Of a DNA stretch of 64,000 nucleotides, positions 14,295-25,880 are shown in pieces. Numbering within the stretch: position 1 is the stretch's first letter; the number at the start of each line of letters is the position of its first letter. The position numbers and the translations under genes were made by a program. The stretch covers positions 20,797,147 to 20,861,146 of the forward strand of contig OZ038457.1 in the NCBI GenBank assembly GCA_964036195.1, read 5' to 3'. The notes below the pieces were generated by a model. It did not search any database. It saw nothing but the letters and a program-made list of their open reading frames with translations, and had not been told where the DNA came from. The DNA comes from Sphaerolaimus hirsutus. Lineage: Eukaryota; Nematoda; Chromadorea; Monhysterida; Sphaerolaimidae.

Positions 14295-17200
14295 TCAGTC
14301 ATCCTGTGTCTCGGTGGCTAAGCTTCCAAAAACTTCGCTCGGCACCACCTGCTGCTGCACCTCGATTTCTGTGACAAATGTGAACAATAAAGATTCATAA
14401 AAGGCGTACAACGTTGACGATTTTGTTTTTACTGACCCCTTTTGAATTTTTACTAACCCCTCCACGTTCGACAAAGTCAAACAATTGAATGCACCAGAAA
14501 CCATGGAATAATTCAGGCATCTAGTTCCGAATGTCGGTATCTCCATCATTTGAGGTTTTTCCAAAATCGCATTTGAAACTTCAACGTTGGCCCGAGCGGG
14601 CAATTTTCAAATGAGAACCCTTGCCCAAAACTTTTTGAAAAGCTTATAAATTTCTCTACATTTTCCATATTTACAATCCTGTGGCCGGCGTATATACCTA
14701 GCGTTATAATGATTTGACTGACAGCAGGTCAGCAGATTCAGTGGAGATACCCTGTTTCGAGAGATTTTTTTCAAAAAAAATCACTCGAAACAGGGTATCT
14801 CCACTGAGTCCATGGGATCAACGGGCGCTGTTGTGCTGCCGTTCTGCTGGCCCATGGCCCCACTTGAGAGCAAATTTCTTACCCAGAGCAGTGGAGATAC
14901 CCTGTTTCGGACAAAGACTTTTTGGAGATACCCTGTTTCCGACAAAGATTTTTTTGGAGATACCCTGTTTCGGATGATTTTTTCTGTTTTGTATGGGAAT
15001 TTGGACAGATTGCTTCAAATCTATACCGTAATTCGGATGATTTTTTTCCGTTGGTGGAGATACCCTGTTTCGAGTGAAATTTTTAGTGGCTCTTTTTGGA
15101 GATACCCTGTTTCGAGTGAATTTTTTCCAATTTGAGGGTGGAGATACCCTGTTTCGGATGATTTTTTTTGTTTTTTCTAAAAATCGGCATATATATATCT
15201 CCGGAACGGTATAAGATATTGAAAAAATTCTTTTGCTATCATGAAGAAATAAGTGCACTTATCACAGATCCGCACTTAACTCATTTTTTTACACTTTGGT
15301 CTTTACCGACATTCGGAACTAGATGCCTCAATTCAGGCACCTTGGGTCGACCATTTCAGCACCCATAATTTTTTGAGCCAACACTAAACTATAAACCCCC
15401 TCAAATCCCACACACCACCCAAAACCCCCAAACTCCGCCCCAACGCACTCTTCTTTCTCTGCTTCTCCGCCTGCTCAATGCCCTGGTGCAGTGCAGCCTC
15501 CTCTACCTGCTCGGCATCGTCGTTGTCGCTGTCCTCGTCGTTGTCGTCAAGGGCGATCTCGTCCGGGTTGTTGGTGGTCACCGTACCGCCTTGCGGCTGC
15601 GGGGGGGGGGGGGGTTGAGTGGTGGGGGTATGTAGGGTTTTTTTGAGTGAGAGGTGGAATATAAACGATGTAAAAGATGTTCATAAAAAAAAGTTTGATA
15701 GCTGAAAATACACAAACAATATCGGCGGGAGACGCAAAACACGATAAAAAATGGCCAGCTAATGAGGACGGGGAAGGGTTATATTGGCGATACAAATTTT
15801 GCAGAAAACATAGATGATAAGTTAATGATTTTTGTAGGAACCGTTTACACGCGACTAGATGCTATCCAAACACTGTTACAACACATAATATAACAAAAGC
15901 ATTTTAGCAAAATATGGGTAAGAAGGTTGTCGTGTATAAACTCAGAAAAGTAATACGCAATTGAGCATACCTGCTGGGTCTGCTGACCTCTTACGAACGA
16001 AATGTTAGCGCCAGGTTTCAGGCCCAATTTGGTTGCAGACTGGGCAGCCTCCTCTTCCTGGAGCATTTGCTGCGCTCTGGCTTCCAATACAGCCATGCTG
16101 TCAGCGGAAGCAAGCGCGCCTGTGATAAAAGTGGGCGGAGTCACGTAGGAAAAACTATCCTATAAACACCAATGTCGCTGCACATACTGGTTTATGAACG
16201 AAATTTTAACATTTTTGTAAATCAGCCTTGAATGCACTTGAGTTTGACCACTTGATAGTACTTGAGTGAATATCCGATACCAGTAGTTGACGAATACCCT
16301 ATTCCAGTTAACTCAAATTAGATGAATTAGCACTCTATCAAATTTTCAGTTTACAGGCGGTCAACAGCACAAATTAACAAAATAATCCAGTCTTAAATCG
16401 ATTTAAAAATCAATTTGAAAATAATAAACCGACCACTTTCATCGACCTGACCAACAGTAGTAGCAGCCAACGCGCTCATCAAATTTACTTGAGTGTTAAA
16501 GGCGGCCTGTACGCTGCGCTTGATGCGCAACATCTCGCGCACGGTGTCTTCGCTGCCGTGGGCCACTTCAAAGTCTTTCCACACTCGCCAGAAATCGGGT
16601 TGCAACTGCGGATATATTTTGCACGTTTTTCTGGGACATATTGAGGGGAGTTGACATTGGGTGATAGCACATAACGAGAAAAACAGGGGTGGGTGAGGCG
16701 TGTGCATTACCTTTTCAATACACTGAAAATTTAAATATCTATTTATTTCGAAAATGTTTATTTTGACTAGGATTCTTTTTTGTGCACGCATATTCGTGTA
16801 CAACATGGACGTGTGCAACTACCCCGGCATCATGTTTGAGTACTTTTTCTCCGGCCAAGGTAATTTTCACTGGATGTCTATTTGTTAAATGGAATTACGC
16901 ACACTATTCATATGACATTGGTTTTCATCGGTGTCAATGTGAATCCAGATTTTATCCAACGAACTGAGACCGATGTTCAAATATTTAAAATAAAATGATG
17001 CAAAATTTGTTTCAATACTCAATATTGCGGCATGTGCGTTCAAACATCGTCCTAAAACCCGTCAATTCAAATCTGAATTCACATCGAAACCAGTTGACAC
17101 CCGGAGCGGCCTAGTCTGCGTACAATAGCACCATTCCCCTACACACCCTGGGGTCGCACATCTGACTGCAGTGACTATAAACTGCCCTGGCTCGATCGAT

Positions 17201-20200
17201 CTCGCCCAATTTAGTTTCCAAATCAGCAAAACGAAGACACATGTCCCTCGAATGTGATTCCGGCAATCTCTCAATGGCGTCTTCATAAATCGGCCTGGTT
17301 TGGGTCACGCCGTAACATTCGGCCGCCTTGGACAGGTAAATGTTGAAGATCTGAAAAATGGAGGGTACCGATATTTTGGTTGTGGATTTTGGAATCGCTT
17401 TTTTATAAAACTGGAGTATATAAAGAGGAGGCGATTCATACGCGAGGCGACGTAGATGTAAAACCTTATGACCGCTGCGGTTAGCCGTACAACCAAATAA
17501 CCAATAGCAACAGTTGCGTGGCAAATGTCAACTACAAATACTTCTGAAATCATCATTTCCAGATATTGTCAACTGTAAAAGAAGCACACCCACCAAACCC
17601 AGAGGGAACTCCCAGACCCTGTAAAAATCCCTGTAAAATGTCAATTGTCATGCAAAGTGTCAAAAGTCATGGAAAATGCCCTGCAAAATGGCAACCGAAT
17701 TGCCATTTTTCAGGGCATTTTCCATGACTTTTGACACTTTGCATGACATTTGACATTTTACAGAATATGGGAGTGCGCACGGAGCGACCACCTGATAACT
17801 TATACAAGCCGTAAACAGTACCGTATGCTGGTCTTCTCGCTTCTTGGAAGTTTTTATCAATTTTCTTGTTAAAAAACAACATTTCTCAACCCCTCAATCA
17901 AACCACCATACCTCGTGCATCTGCTCGGGCAGCACGGCTCTCGTAGCCCTGTTATAAATGCTCATAGCGTGTCTCGCAAGACCGTGGTTCTCTTCCAAAT
18001 TGGCATACATCAGGTAGAAATTCTTGCACAAATTAGCCGGGCACGTTTCCAAACACTGTTCAAACAAGTCGCGCGCGCGTTCTAATTTCTTGCCGCCCTG
18101 GGGAATTTGGGGATTTTTTGGGAAAAAATCTATTGGAAAAAGGGTTGATAAATGTTTGACAAACATTAGAAATAACGTACATATCGCTTGACGAATTTTA
18201 CTAGATAAGTGTTCCAGATGTCGTAAACCAGAGGCCACTTGAACAGTCCGATGCCCTTTTCGTATGCCTGCAAATTTCGTGAAGTGAATATTAACAGATT
18301 TATGAATGAAAAAAATAGCGCGCACGCCAAAAATTATCACTTCTGACGTTGAAAATGAACTCACTTTGAAAGCATCCTCAAAGAAGTTATTCTCCTCTAA
18401 AAACAGGGCGTAATTCATAATAATCTGCGGCGTAGCGATCCTCAAATCGATTATCCGATCGTAGACTTTTTTGGTCGATTCAAGCGAGCCAAAAGATTCC
18501 TCCATGTCGGCGTAAAGCGACCACACTTTGAGACTTTTGTACACACGTTTGTCCACAGATTCAGACTGCGATTGTGCGAGGGTGGGTTAATAGCAGGGTT
18601 GGTCTCGGTAAAATTCTTTTCACTATAATTGTATAAAAATTGTATTTAATTTTGTTTTATTCTTCAATTTTCCATTTTATTTATTTGTTTATATCCAGAG
18701 GTTAGAATCTAATTAACCAAACATGTTTTTGCGCTGCCTGGTTTTCATCGAACGCCCAAAAACATGTCGGGCTAATTGGCTAAATATTTCTATTTAATAA
18801 ATACCAGATGCCACTTCCAGAAACTGTAAGATGGCGTGTAAAGTTTCAAATGTTATGCAAATTGTCAAAAGTCCACATCTTAAATTACTTTTACCGGTCG
18901 TCAGACATTTTGCAGGGTCTGAGAAGAAACTACAGACGGAAACCATACCTCATCAAAATAGTGCGTCTTCTGCGGCGGGGGTGCCGTAGCGCGTTTTAAC
19001 AGCTTCACAGCACGCTCCACATTGCTGCGTTGACAAAAAAATGAGTTTTAACCACTGCAGTGGATTAGTACGATTTAGTGCATCCAACATCGACAGATTT
19101 TGACCCGCGAAGTAGTTTTTGAATAGGATACATAAAGATGATGAAAAATACCAAACGTTCTGGCGTGGAATTTTTTCCTCTCGAAATCTACGCTGTAAAA
19201 CTGTCAATCAACACAAACATAATCGCATTTCCAAACATCCAATCAAACACCAAAGAAGCAACATACTCGTGGCTGAGCTCTAACTCAGCATAGGCGCACC
19301 ACACGGCAGCCAAATCTTCCACGCGTCTGTAGGGCACCTTCAACCCTCGCTCGAACACTGTGCGCGCCTGCGATTATTGCGAGATATGATTAGTTGAATT
19401 TGGTTGAAAAACTTCACTTTAATTTAAGTTCCAAGGAATTTTCTGGTGGAAGTTCAATTCTCAGTATGGTTGAGTGGCATAAAAAGTTATATTCCCTTCT
19501 AAAGCACTGAATAAACCAATCCATTTATCTGAACCCAACTAACATCATCGAGTTGATCATTCTGCTCGTAGAATTTCGCAAAGTCGATCCACAGCGAGCA
19601 AAGTTTACCGGTGGCTTGTTTCGGGTCGACCGTTTGCACTGCTTCAGTGTAGGTCGCGATTACCTGTAATGCGGCATAGGTCAACTTTTTCGACATTTAC
19701 GGTGCCTCTAATTTTAAACAGATAAATCAGAGAAAAGATTAAAATCTTTAGAAAAGTTGATGCTTTAGAGTGTCTTACTATGGTTAGGGGATGTGCGCTT
19801 TTCGTGTCGAAAAAAGAGTAACCAGTATTTTCAAATATAAAAATACCATTTTAGGTGTCAAATCCACAAAAAATGCGACAGTCCACATCGAATATTCAGC
19901 AAAATCATAGAAACTCCCCTCTAAAACCCACCCCACCCACCTTATCAGGCTTGCCATCATACAACTGAACCCTCTTCTGCCACTCGTGCACATTGTGCGG
20001 ATTCTGTCGCAGCAGCACGCTGTTTAATAGCAGCGGCCGCCGGTCCATCAAATGCTCGAATCTGGCCAGCCGCAACTCGATTTCCAGGTCTAATTCGGCT
20101 GAGGGCCCACTTGGCGCCGAGCCAGCCAATTCCATTTTGGCGCCGAGAACGCGCTCCTCGAATTGGGCGTACGCGTCGAATACCTGTGATGGGTGGATTG

Positions 20201-23200
20201 ATAGTAGAGTTTATGTTTAGATAGCCAATTTCACTTTCTGGTTTGATTGCCTGCACCGTATCGCCAAAAAGGTAAAAAATACCATACCGTACCGTACCAC
20301 ACTTTTTAGATTTACCGTGCCGTTTACCTCAAAATAGAAAATTTGCCGTACCGTATCGGTTACCACAAAGCTTTGGCACCCTAGCTGACCTGGGTAAAAT
20401 CTCTGACTGTTGTTACAGTCAAAATGGCCTCCTCGTAGATATCGCGCGCCTGTGGTGGTAAAAATGGCACTAGTCGCAGAAAGCGTATGCAAATAACGAT
20501 ACAAGTTCATTAAACAATCCACACTAACTCTTTCAAAATTAGCAGCCCTGATAAAATACTCCGCCAGTGAGCACCACAGCAAGCCAACTTGATCGCTGTA
20601 TTTCTCAATCCCCTGTCTGATAATCGGCTCTGCTTTCAGCGATTTAACTTGAAGTGGATTTTTAGCTATCAATTCACAAAGGTCATTCCACAACTGCGTT
20701 CAGTTTTAAATCAGTTGAGTTGAAATTAATTGCAAAAGATAATATATAAAATAACGTTGCAAAATGCAAACATCAAATCAAACCTGGTACTGCGATTTAT
20801 TCTGCTTGCTGACAAACTTTTCATCGTTCACTATTTTAGCCAGCTCTACAGCGGCATAATCCAACTGGTTGATAGATCTTAGGTAGTCCACAAACTCCTC
20901 CCGTTCGGACGGCATGAGCTAAAAGGAAACAAAAAACTGAGAATGATTTGCCTACTGAGAAACTGAGAAAGAAGGAAAAAGTGAGAATGTTTTGCCTACT
21001 GTCTCCTGAACCCCCCCCCCCCCCCAATCGGGCAGCTATCTAAATTAGGGTTGGCCGATGTTTTTTTTTAAACGTTTTTTATTTAAAAAAAACGTTTAAA
21101 AAAAACATGACGTCCGAAATGTTTAAAAAAAAACATCGACCGAAATTTTTAGTACTAAGCACTAGGTATTTTGCAAAATTTTTGCGCGCAAGCGCGCAAT
21201 TTCACACACAAATTGACATTGGTGGTTGTTTTCATTGGTTTTGTGGCATTTTTAGTATCAAAGTATCCATTTCTATGTGCTACCATGGGTTAATAAGCCG
21301 TCATATGTCGGTGTAGTATATAATATTGAGGTAATGTGCTTCCATGTACCTCCACAGTGTGTAACTTCACTCCCAAAGTAACAACCTCCTTTTATAACCT
21401 TGTTTCATCACTATTCCATGCCAAACTTTACCTGAAGTCACAAACATTCGACTATAAGGCGATATACGAACGTATTGACAAAAAATGGATATTTTTGACA
21501 CAAATCACCACTTATAATGTTATCCCATGGCTCAACAGCCATTATATGGTCATATATAACATCACAGAGTATTGCCACTGTCTGATACACCTATATATGT
21601 TGACACAAGGTCATATCTGGGAGCTTTTTAAAAAAAACGTTTTTTATAAAAAAACACGTTTTTAACAAAAACAACATCGAGTTAAAAAAAGTTTTTTTTC
21701 CAACCCTAATCTAAATACTTATATAGACCGATTTTCGAGAAATCTTCCCGAATTTTTTTGCTCAAATTCGCTATTTTTCAAAATTTTTTATAGATTTTCA
21801 TCTCCAAAATCACTAGTTCATGTTCCTTATCGCCCATCTTTAGCACTAAGTGCTCTTGTACATTTATGTTGAGCTATTTTACAGTTTTACACCTACTTTT
21901 CACCCTTTTCTTCCTTTTACACCTCGAAAAAGCCTATTTATGGAACCCCGGAAACCACCTGAAATTTCTTTCAACTATCTATCCTTCCGGAGGAACTATT
22001 TGATTTATATCCAACCCCCCCCCCGTATGGTCAAAACTAAGAGACCCCTGTTCCAAACCAACCTTCAGATACCTCCTGTACACTCTGACTGCAGTCTCTG
22101 GGATATCATGCGACTTGATAAACTTCAAATACGTCGGCCACAACTTAGCATGTTGCGTAATCGGCAGGGCGCGCAGTGCACGATCGAAAGTTTTTCGCGT
22201 GCGCGTCACCAACCGCTGGTGCGTCACAAACTTGCAATAGTCGATCCAGATTCGGGGCATCTGCGCGCGTGGTGGATATAGTCTGATTGGAGCCAATGTG
22301 CCTGCGCAAACTAGTTTTCACACGAAATTTCGAAAACTCACATCAGCTTAGAACGCATTTGAGTTTTCTACAACGAGGCCGTAACTACAGTTGAAGGGTA
22401 TCAAAAATGACTCATTGTGGAAAACTCAAGCACGTTTAAAACTCATTTATGAGTTTTCGAAATTTCGTGTGAAAAATGTCTGCACAGGGCCAATGTTGTA
22501 CAAAGAATGTTACCGTATTTGTATGAATAAAGAGACGTGGTAAGTTGTGCACTAAAATCACGGATAGTGGGATCAATGTAATCAGAAGGAAGAAAAAACA
22601 AGAAAATTTTAAATTTCCATCGAGACGGAATACGGTAAATTTCATTGCAAGGTACGCGGTCAGCGGATCTTAATTAATTTTCGTCAAACGGCTACGTGTG
22701 AGAAAAGTGAACCCACCTTGTGCATGAACACGATCGCTCTCTCGTGGCAATTGTTCACTAGTTCGTACTCTGGGTCGGTTACTGGTCGCTTTTTTGCTTC
22801 TTTTCGGCGCATTTTCAAGTAAGTATACCAAAGTTTGTAGCTGAAATGTGGTGATATTGCGCGAGTACAGGTGTAATGAAAAGGTACAATAGCTACGATC
22901 ACGTAAGGGGTATTCTATCCTCACGAAAATTGATGATGAATTTAGTTCAGTTCGATAAAATTCACCCAAAGTGAAAAAACTCAATGAAAAAATGCATTCC
23001 AGGATCATAACCACGTCAATATTTCACTTGATATTTTGAATGTGGTGAAATCCCCCATAATGGCTACATAGCTTTCAAAAATACTTGCCATAAAAAGCAA
23101 ACATAAATCACAATCCCCACAAATTCAACCTGCCGGGCAACTGCTGTAGGGCCCTTTCATACACCACACAGAGCTGCCTGAACCCGTTCAAATAGTTCGC

Positions 23201-23308
23201 ATCGCCCGGGATGACCGCCTTCTGCTTGTGCTCAATGTACCTTGTCCAGCAGCGCATTGAGAAAGCATTTCGGAGAATATCCTCTTCATAAGGCAGGTCG
23301 TCTGACGA
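14295..23308 (-). CDS. XAB2: pre-mRNA-splicing factor SYF1 / XAB2
   Basis: This HAT-repeat (half-a-TPR) scaffold belongs to the Prp19-associated NineTeen/NTC complex of the spliceosome and is also known in transcription-coupled repair. Minus-strand exons: 23130-23308, 22717-22840, 22063-22260, 20784-20918, 20529-20693, 20390-20449, 19941-20183, 19544-19663, 19267-19367, 18949-19024, 18365-18565, 18181-18267, 17912-18097, 17147-17350, 16437-16605, 15971-16119, 15449-15596 and 14295-14368. They total 2619 bp, exactly 873 codons in one frame. Landmarks are SSDDLPYEEDILRNAFSMRC, FDRALRALPITQHAKLWPTY, RRPLLLNSVLLRQNPHNVHE, YDRIIDLRIATPQI, GGKKLERARDLFEQCLE, MCLRFADLETKLGEIDRARA and the C-terminal VVPSEVFGSL. 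The length matches the family. The short first coding exon (usually about 20 residues) was not found. An Asp/Glu-rich segment before the C-terminus (NPDEIALDDNDEDSDND) is also family-typical. Introns of 45-1150 bp hold several mobile elements. Confidence 0.95.
14505..15345. mobile_element. inverted-repeat element in the last SYF1 intron
   Basis: The ends carry the complementary segments GGCATCTAGTTCCGAATGTC (left) and GACATTCGGAACTAGATGCC (right). Between them the motif GGAGATACCCTGTTTCG is repeated about eight times in both orientations. The terminal part resembles that of the element at 60435-61077. It sits entirely within the intron 14369-15448. Confidence 0.75.
17606..17775. mobile_element. 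palindromic MITE, family A, in an SYF1 intron
   Basis: The element runs from AACTCCCAGACCCTGTAAAA to TTTACAGAATATGGGAGTG. The symmetry centre is GGCAACCGAATTGCC. It lies in the intron 17351-17911. Confidence 0.85.
18808..18930. mobile_element. palindromic MITE, family A, decayed copy
   Basis: The arms CCACTTCCAGAAACTGTAAG and CATTTTGCAGGGTCTGAGAA flank a shortened centre. It lies in the SYF1 intron 18566-18948, next to a TTTTATT-rich tract. Confidence 0.6.
20263..20388. mobile_element. remnant of the TAGGGTGGCAG family in an SYF1 intron
   Basis: It contains TACCGTACCGTACCACAC units and the terminal-like GGCACCCTAG, matching the interiors and ends of the elements at 33537-34407 and 45317-46936. 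The other terminus is missing, so it is a truncated copy inside the intron 20184-20389. Confidence 0.6.
21046..21708. mobile_element. hAT-like non-autonomous element, TAGGGTTGG family
   Basis: Termini are TAGGGTTGGCCGATG and TTCCAACCCTA. The element is flanked by an exact 8-bp duplication ATCTAAAT at 21038-21045 and 21709-21716, the size made by hAT transposases. Subterminal arrays of AACGTTTTTTTAAA units flank a shared core containing TTGCGCGCAAGCGCGCAA. No transposase gene is present. It lies in the SYF1 intron 20919-22062. Confidence 0.92.
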
Positions 23309-23888
23309 CTGAAACGTGTTTGGCACTTTGCCAATTCGTCGCAAAAAACGCAGACAGCAGAAAGAATACGAAAGCATGGGTTCGAGCCATTTTAGAGAGT
23401 ATTTCGAAACAACTAACAATAACAACGGATGTTTTTCCATCCTGACCCACTGGAGCCCCGATCATCCTTCCGGGTTTTTCGAATATCACACGCTTCTGGA
23501 AATTTTATTTTTTTATTGAAAAATATGTTTTGGATACTGTTGTTCCGCTCGTGGTTGGGCAGCTCACATTTCCGTGACAAATCGGCTCAGGCAGATAAAA
23601 GTATCAACGAATAACAAGAAGTCAGCGTATTGACCCTGTGTATAACCAAAAATGTTGAGTTGTCGGCTCAGTTTTGAGCACTTTCTGGACTAATGATGCT
23701 AAAGCGACACAGCTATGCGCTAGGCGCCATTTTAGGCTTTGGCACTATTGGCAGTGTGATTCAGAAAAGCGGCGTAGTCGAGACAACAAAAAACAATAGC
23801 ATTTATTTGAAAACAAATATGTTTTTCACAAACATAATCTTCCAACGTGACAACAATCACAATAGAATATCCGTCAATCGTCATACCA

Positions 23889-25677
23889 TCACGATTTGCC
23901 ACAAATAAATTTCCAAAACGCGAATGTTTGGAAATGCCACTGCAAACCTTCCCACGCAGCCAAAACACTTTTCACTGCGAGATCACTCACAGACGCAGAA
24001 TCCTGCATAAAAAGTGGGAAACTTACGTCATTTAACTCGTTTAAAAATTTAAAAAAAATAATTTTACAAACCTCGACACATTTTACAGAAGAATCATCAC
24101 AAGCTTGCAGGTCGCATTTGAAAATACCTTTAATTCTCCACAGAAACATATGTCTCAAAGCAGTTGAAAATCGACTTGAACACTGGGGCGCGATAACTTT
24201 TTGTGGATGCAGCGCATACAGAAGTGGAAGCAGCGCCTGTAATATTTACGTGGATACCGTATTACCTCGGAAAAAACCCCAGGGGGTTAATTATTTCGCC
24301 AGCAAATTTTCAGGATGGGTTAATTCGAGTGGGGGCTAATTCGAGGGGGGAGGGGGGCTTTTTCGAGGGGGGTCTATCATTTAACCAGAAATTTTGTGTA
24401 ATTCCACGAGACATAGAAAAATCAAACAATTACATAGACGTATGTGTTTATAGACTTTTAAATTTTAGGGGGGAGGGTATTCAGGGGGGGGGTATTCGAG
24501 GTCATTCAGTAGGTGTATTTTTATCGCATAAGTCAATTAATTGCAATCAACGCACCTGGCAAAATACAAAACCAAAGTCAGCCATGGTTGGATTCATGTG
24601 TAAACTCAACCGCTTGTCGTTTGCATCAGTCTCAAAAGCATGGTCCTTATCAGGATTGCCACCATCGTTTATGAAAACTGTAATCGACCAGATATCTTCA
24701 TTCTGAGCAGCAGCAGTGTGCTGCGGCTGTTTGCCACCACTGGTAGAAATTGCAACAAAATCGACTTGAACACGACCGCTGCAAAATTTTGGATCATGAG
24801 AATAGTCAATTTGCAACAAAAAAATAATGAAAGTAGGAAAAGGTGTACTCAAAAGTGGCGAGTTGTGTGTGGGCATGTTTTTCAGTAAAAACTACCTAGT
24901 GGTGGTGTAAATAAAAGCGCGATGGCGTATTTGGCGCTAAATTCACATGCCGCCTGGGCGCTATTTACATACATCACTACTAATGATAACAGTATGCCAT
25001 TGTGACAAGCCTTGAGATTTCAATCGAGTTCGATTTTGTCAGTGGGAAGAATTAAAAAGGAACTAATGTTTCATCAGAAAATTTGCACAGAATGTGTGGA
25101 ATACACAACAGTGGAGTTAAACAAGGAAGAGTGGAGGCCTTTCAAGGAAGGGTTTAAAACGGTTTCCACTCCGCAATAAATTGATGTTATAATTTTATTG
25201 TAACTTGATCATAATTAATTATAAGTTTACACTCAAAATGCATACCTACTGTCTTAAAGCATACCTAGAGTCACTGCGCTCCAGCTGCTTTTCATCACGC
25301 AACATCGAATGCAATAATTTTCTGTCGCCATCCAACATCCTATCAAACCGTTCTCTGGCTTCAGGTGACAATGGCGGATATAAACCAACTACAGGGTAAG
25401 GAATGTCCATTTCTCTGAGACCATGAAAAGGGGCAATGCGCATTGGCTGCGTTAAAAAATATAAACGTAAATGTAGAGGACAAAATTCACGGGAAATTAT
25501 TGATCATTTCAACACCTTCCAGATATTCTCAGTGCACAATTTGTCTGACTTTGACGCATATTCGTACAACCTCATCGATGCTTCAAAGCTCGCGATGGAA
25601 TATTGTCGTTTGTTGGCAATCTGCCAAACTGTATTTACAACATCGCTGTGCATCCGGCCACTTGCGGTGACTAGTGT
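23889..25677 (-). CDS. unrecognised five-exon protein gene
   Basis: Minus-strand exons: 25516-25677, 25265-25446, 24556-24778, 24072-24236 and 23889-24002. All borders are AG/GT and all phases agree, giving about 281 residues with a stop at 23889. Landmarks are MHSDVVNTVWQIANKRQY, PYPVVGLYPPLSPEARERFD, DGDRKLLHSMLRDEKQLERS, QNEDIWSITVFINDGGNPDK, LSLHMNPTMADFGFVFCQ and SVLAAWEGLQWHFQTFAFWK. The first listed exon is probably not the start: a further exon ending at HSDKWSVKWETLDTSKNH with a GTTAAG donor lies at about 25823-25875, directly beside a fold-back element at 25881. The SYF1 gene begins 0.6 kb downstream on the same strand. I cannot name the family; no catalytic motif or membrane segment is evident. 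Confidence 0.6.
24257..24506. mobile_element. ACCGTATTACC element in an intron
   Basis: It starts ACCGTATTACCTCGGAAAAA and carries GGGGTTAATTATTTCGCCAG and GGGGGGGTATTCGAGG units. The right terminus is poorly preserved. It lies in the intron 24237-24555 of the unrecognised gene. Confidence 0.6.
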
Positions 25678-25880
25678 CTGTAGGAGAAAAACGATTACAA
25701 CAAATCTGTATACTAATAAAGCAACTTGTCCGGCTGCAGAAACAATTAAGATTCAATATCCGTGAAGTTTCAAATACACTGACAAGATCGTCGGAAATAA
25801 AAAACTTCACTTGTCACTTAACATGGTTCTTTGAAGTGTCTAAAGTTTCCCACTTAACAGACCATTTATCAGAGTGCCCA

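Noticed and set aside
14295..14603. 102-codon open frame taken as one exon
   Set aside because: Only the last 74 bp after a CACAG acceptor are coding (the SYF1 C-terminus). The rest overlaps the inverted-repeat element and intron.
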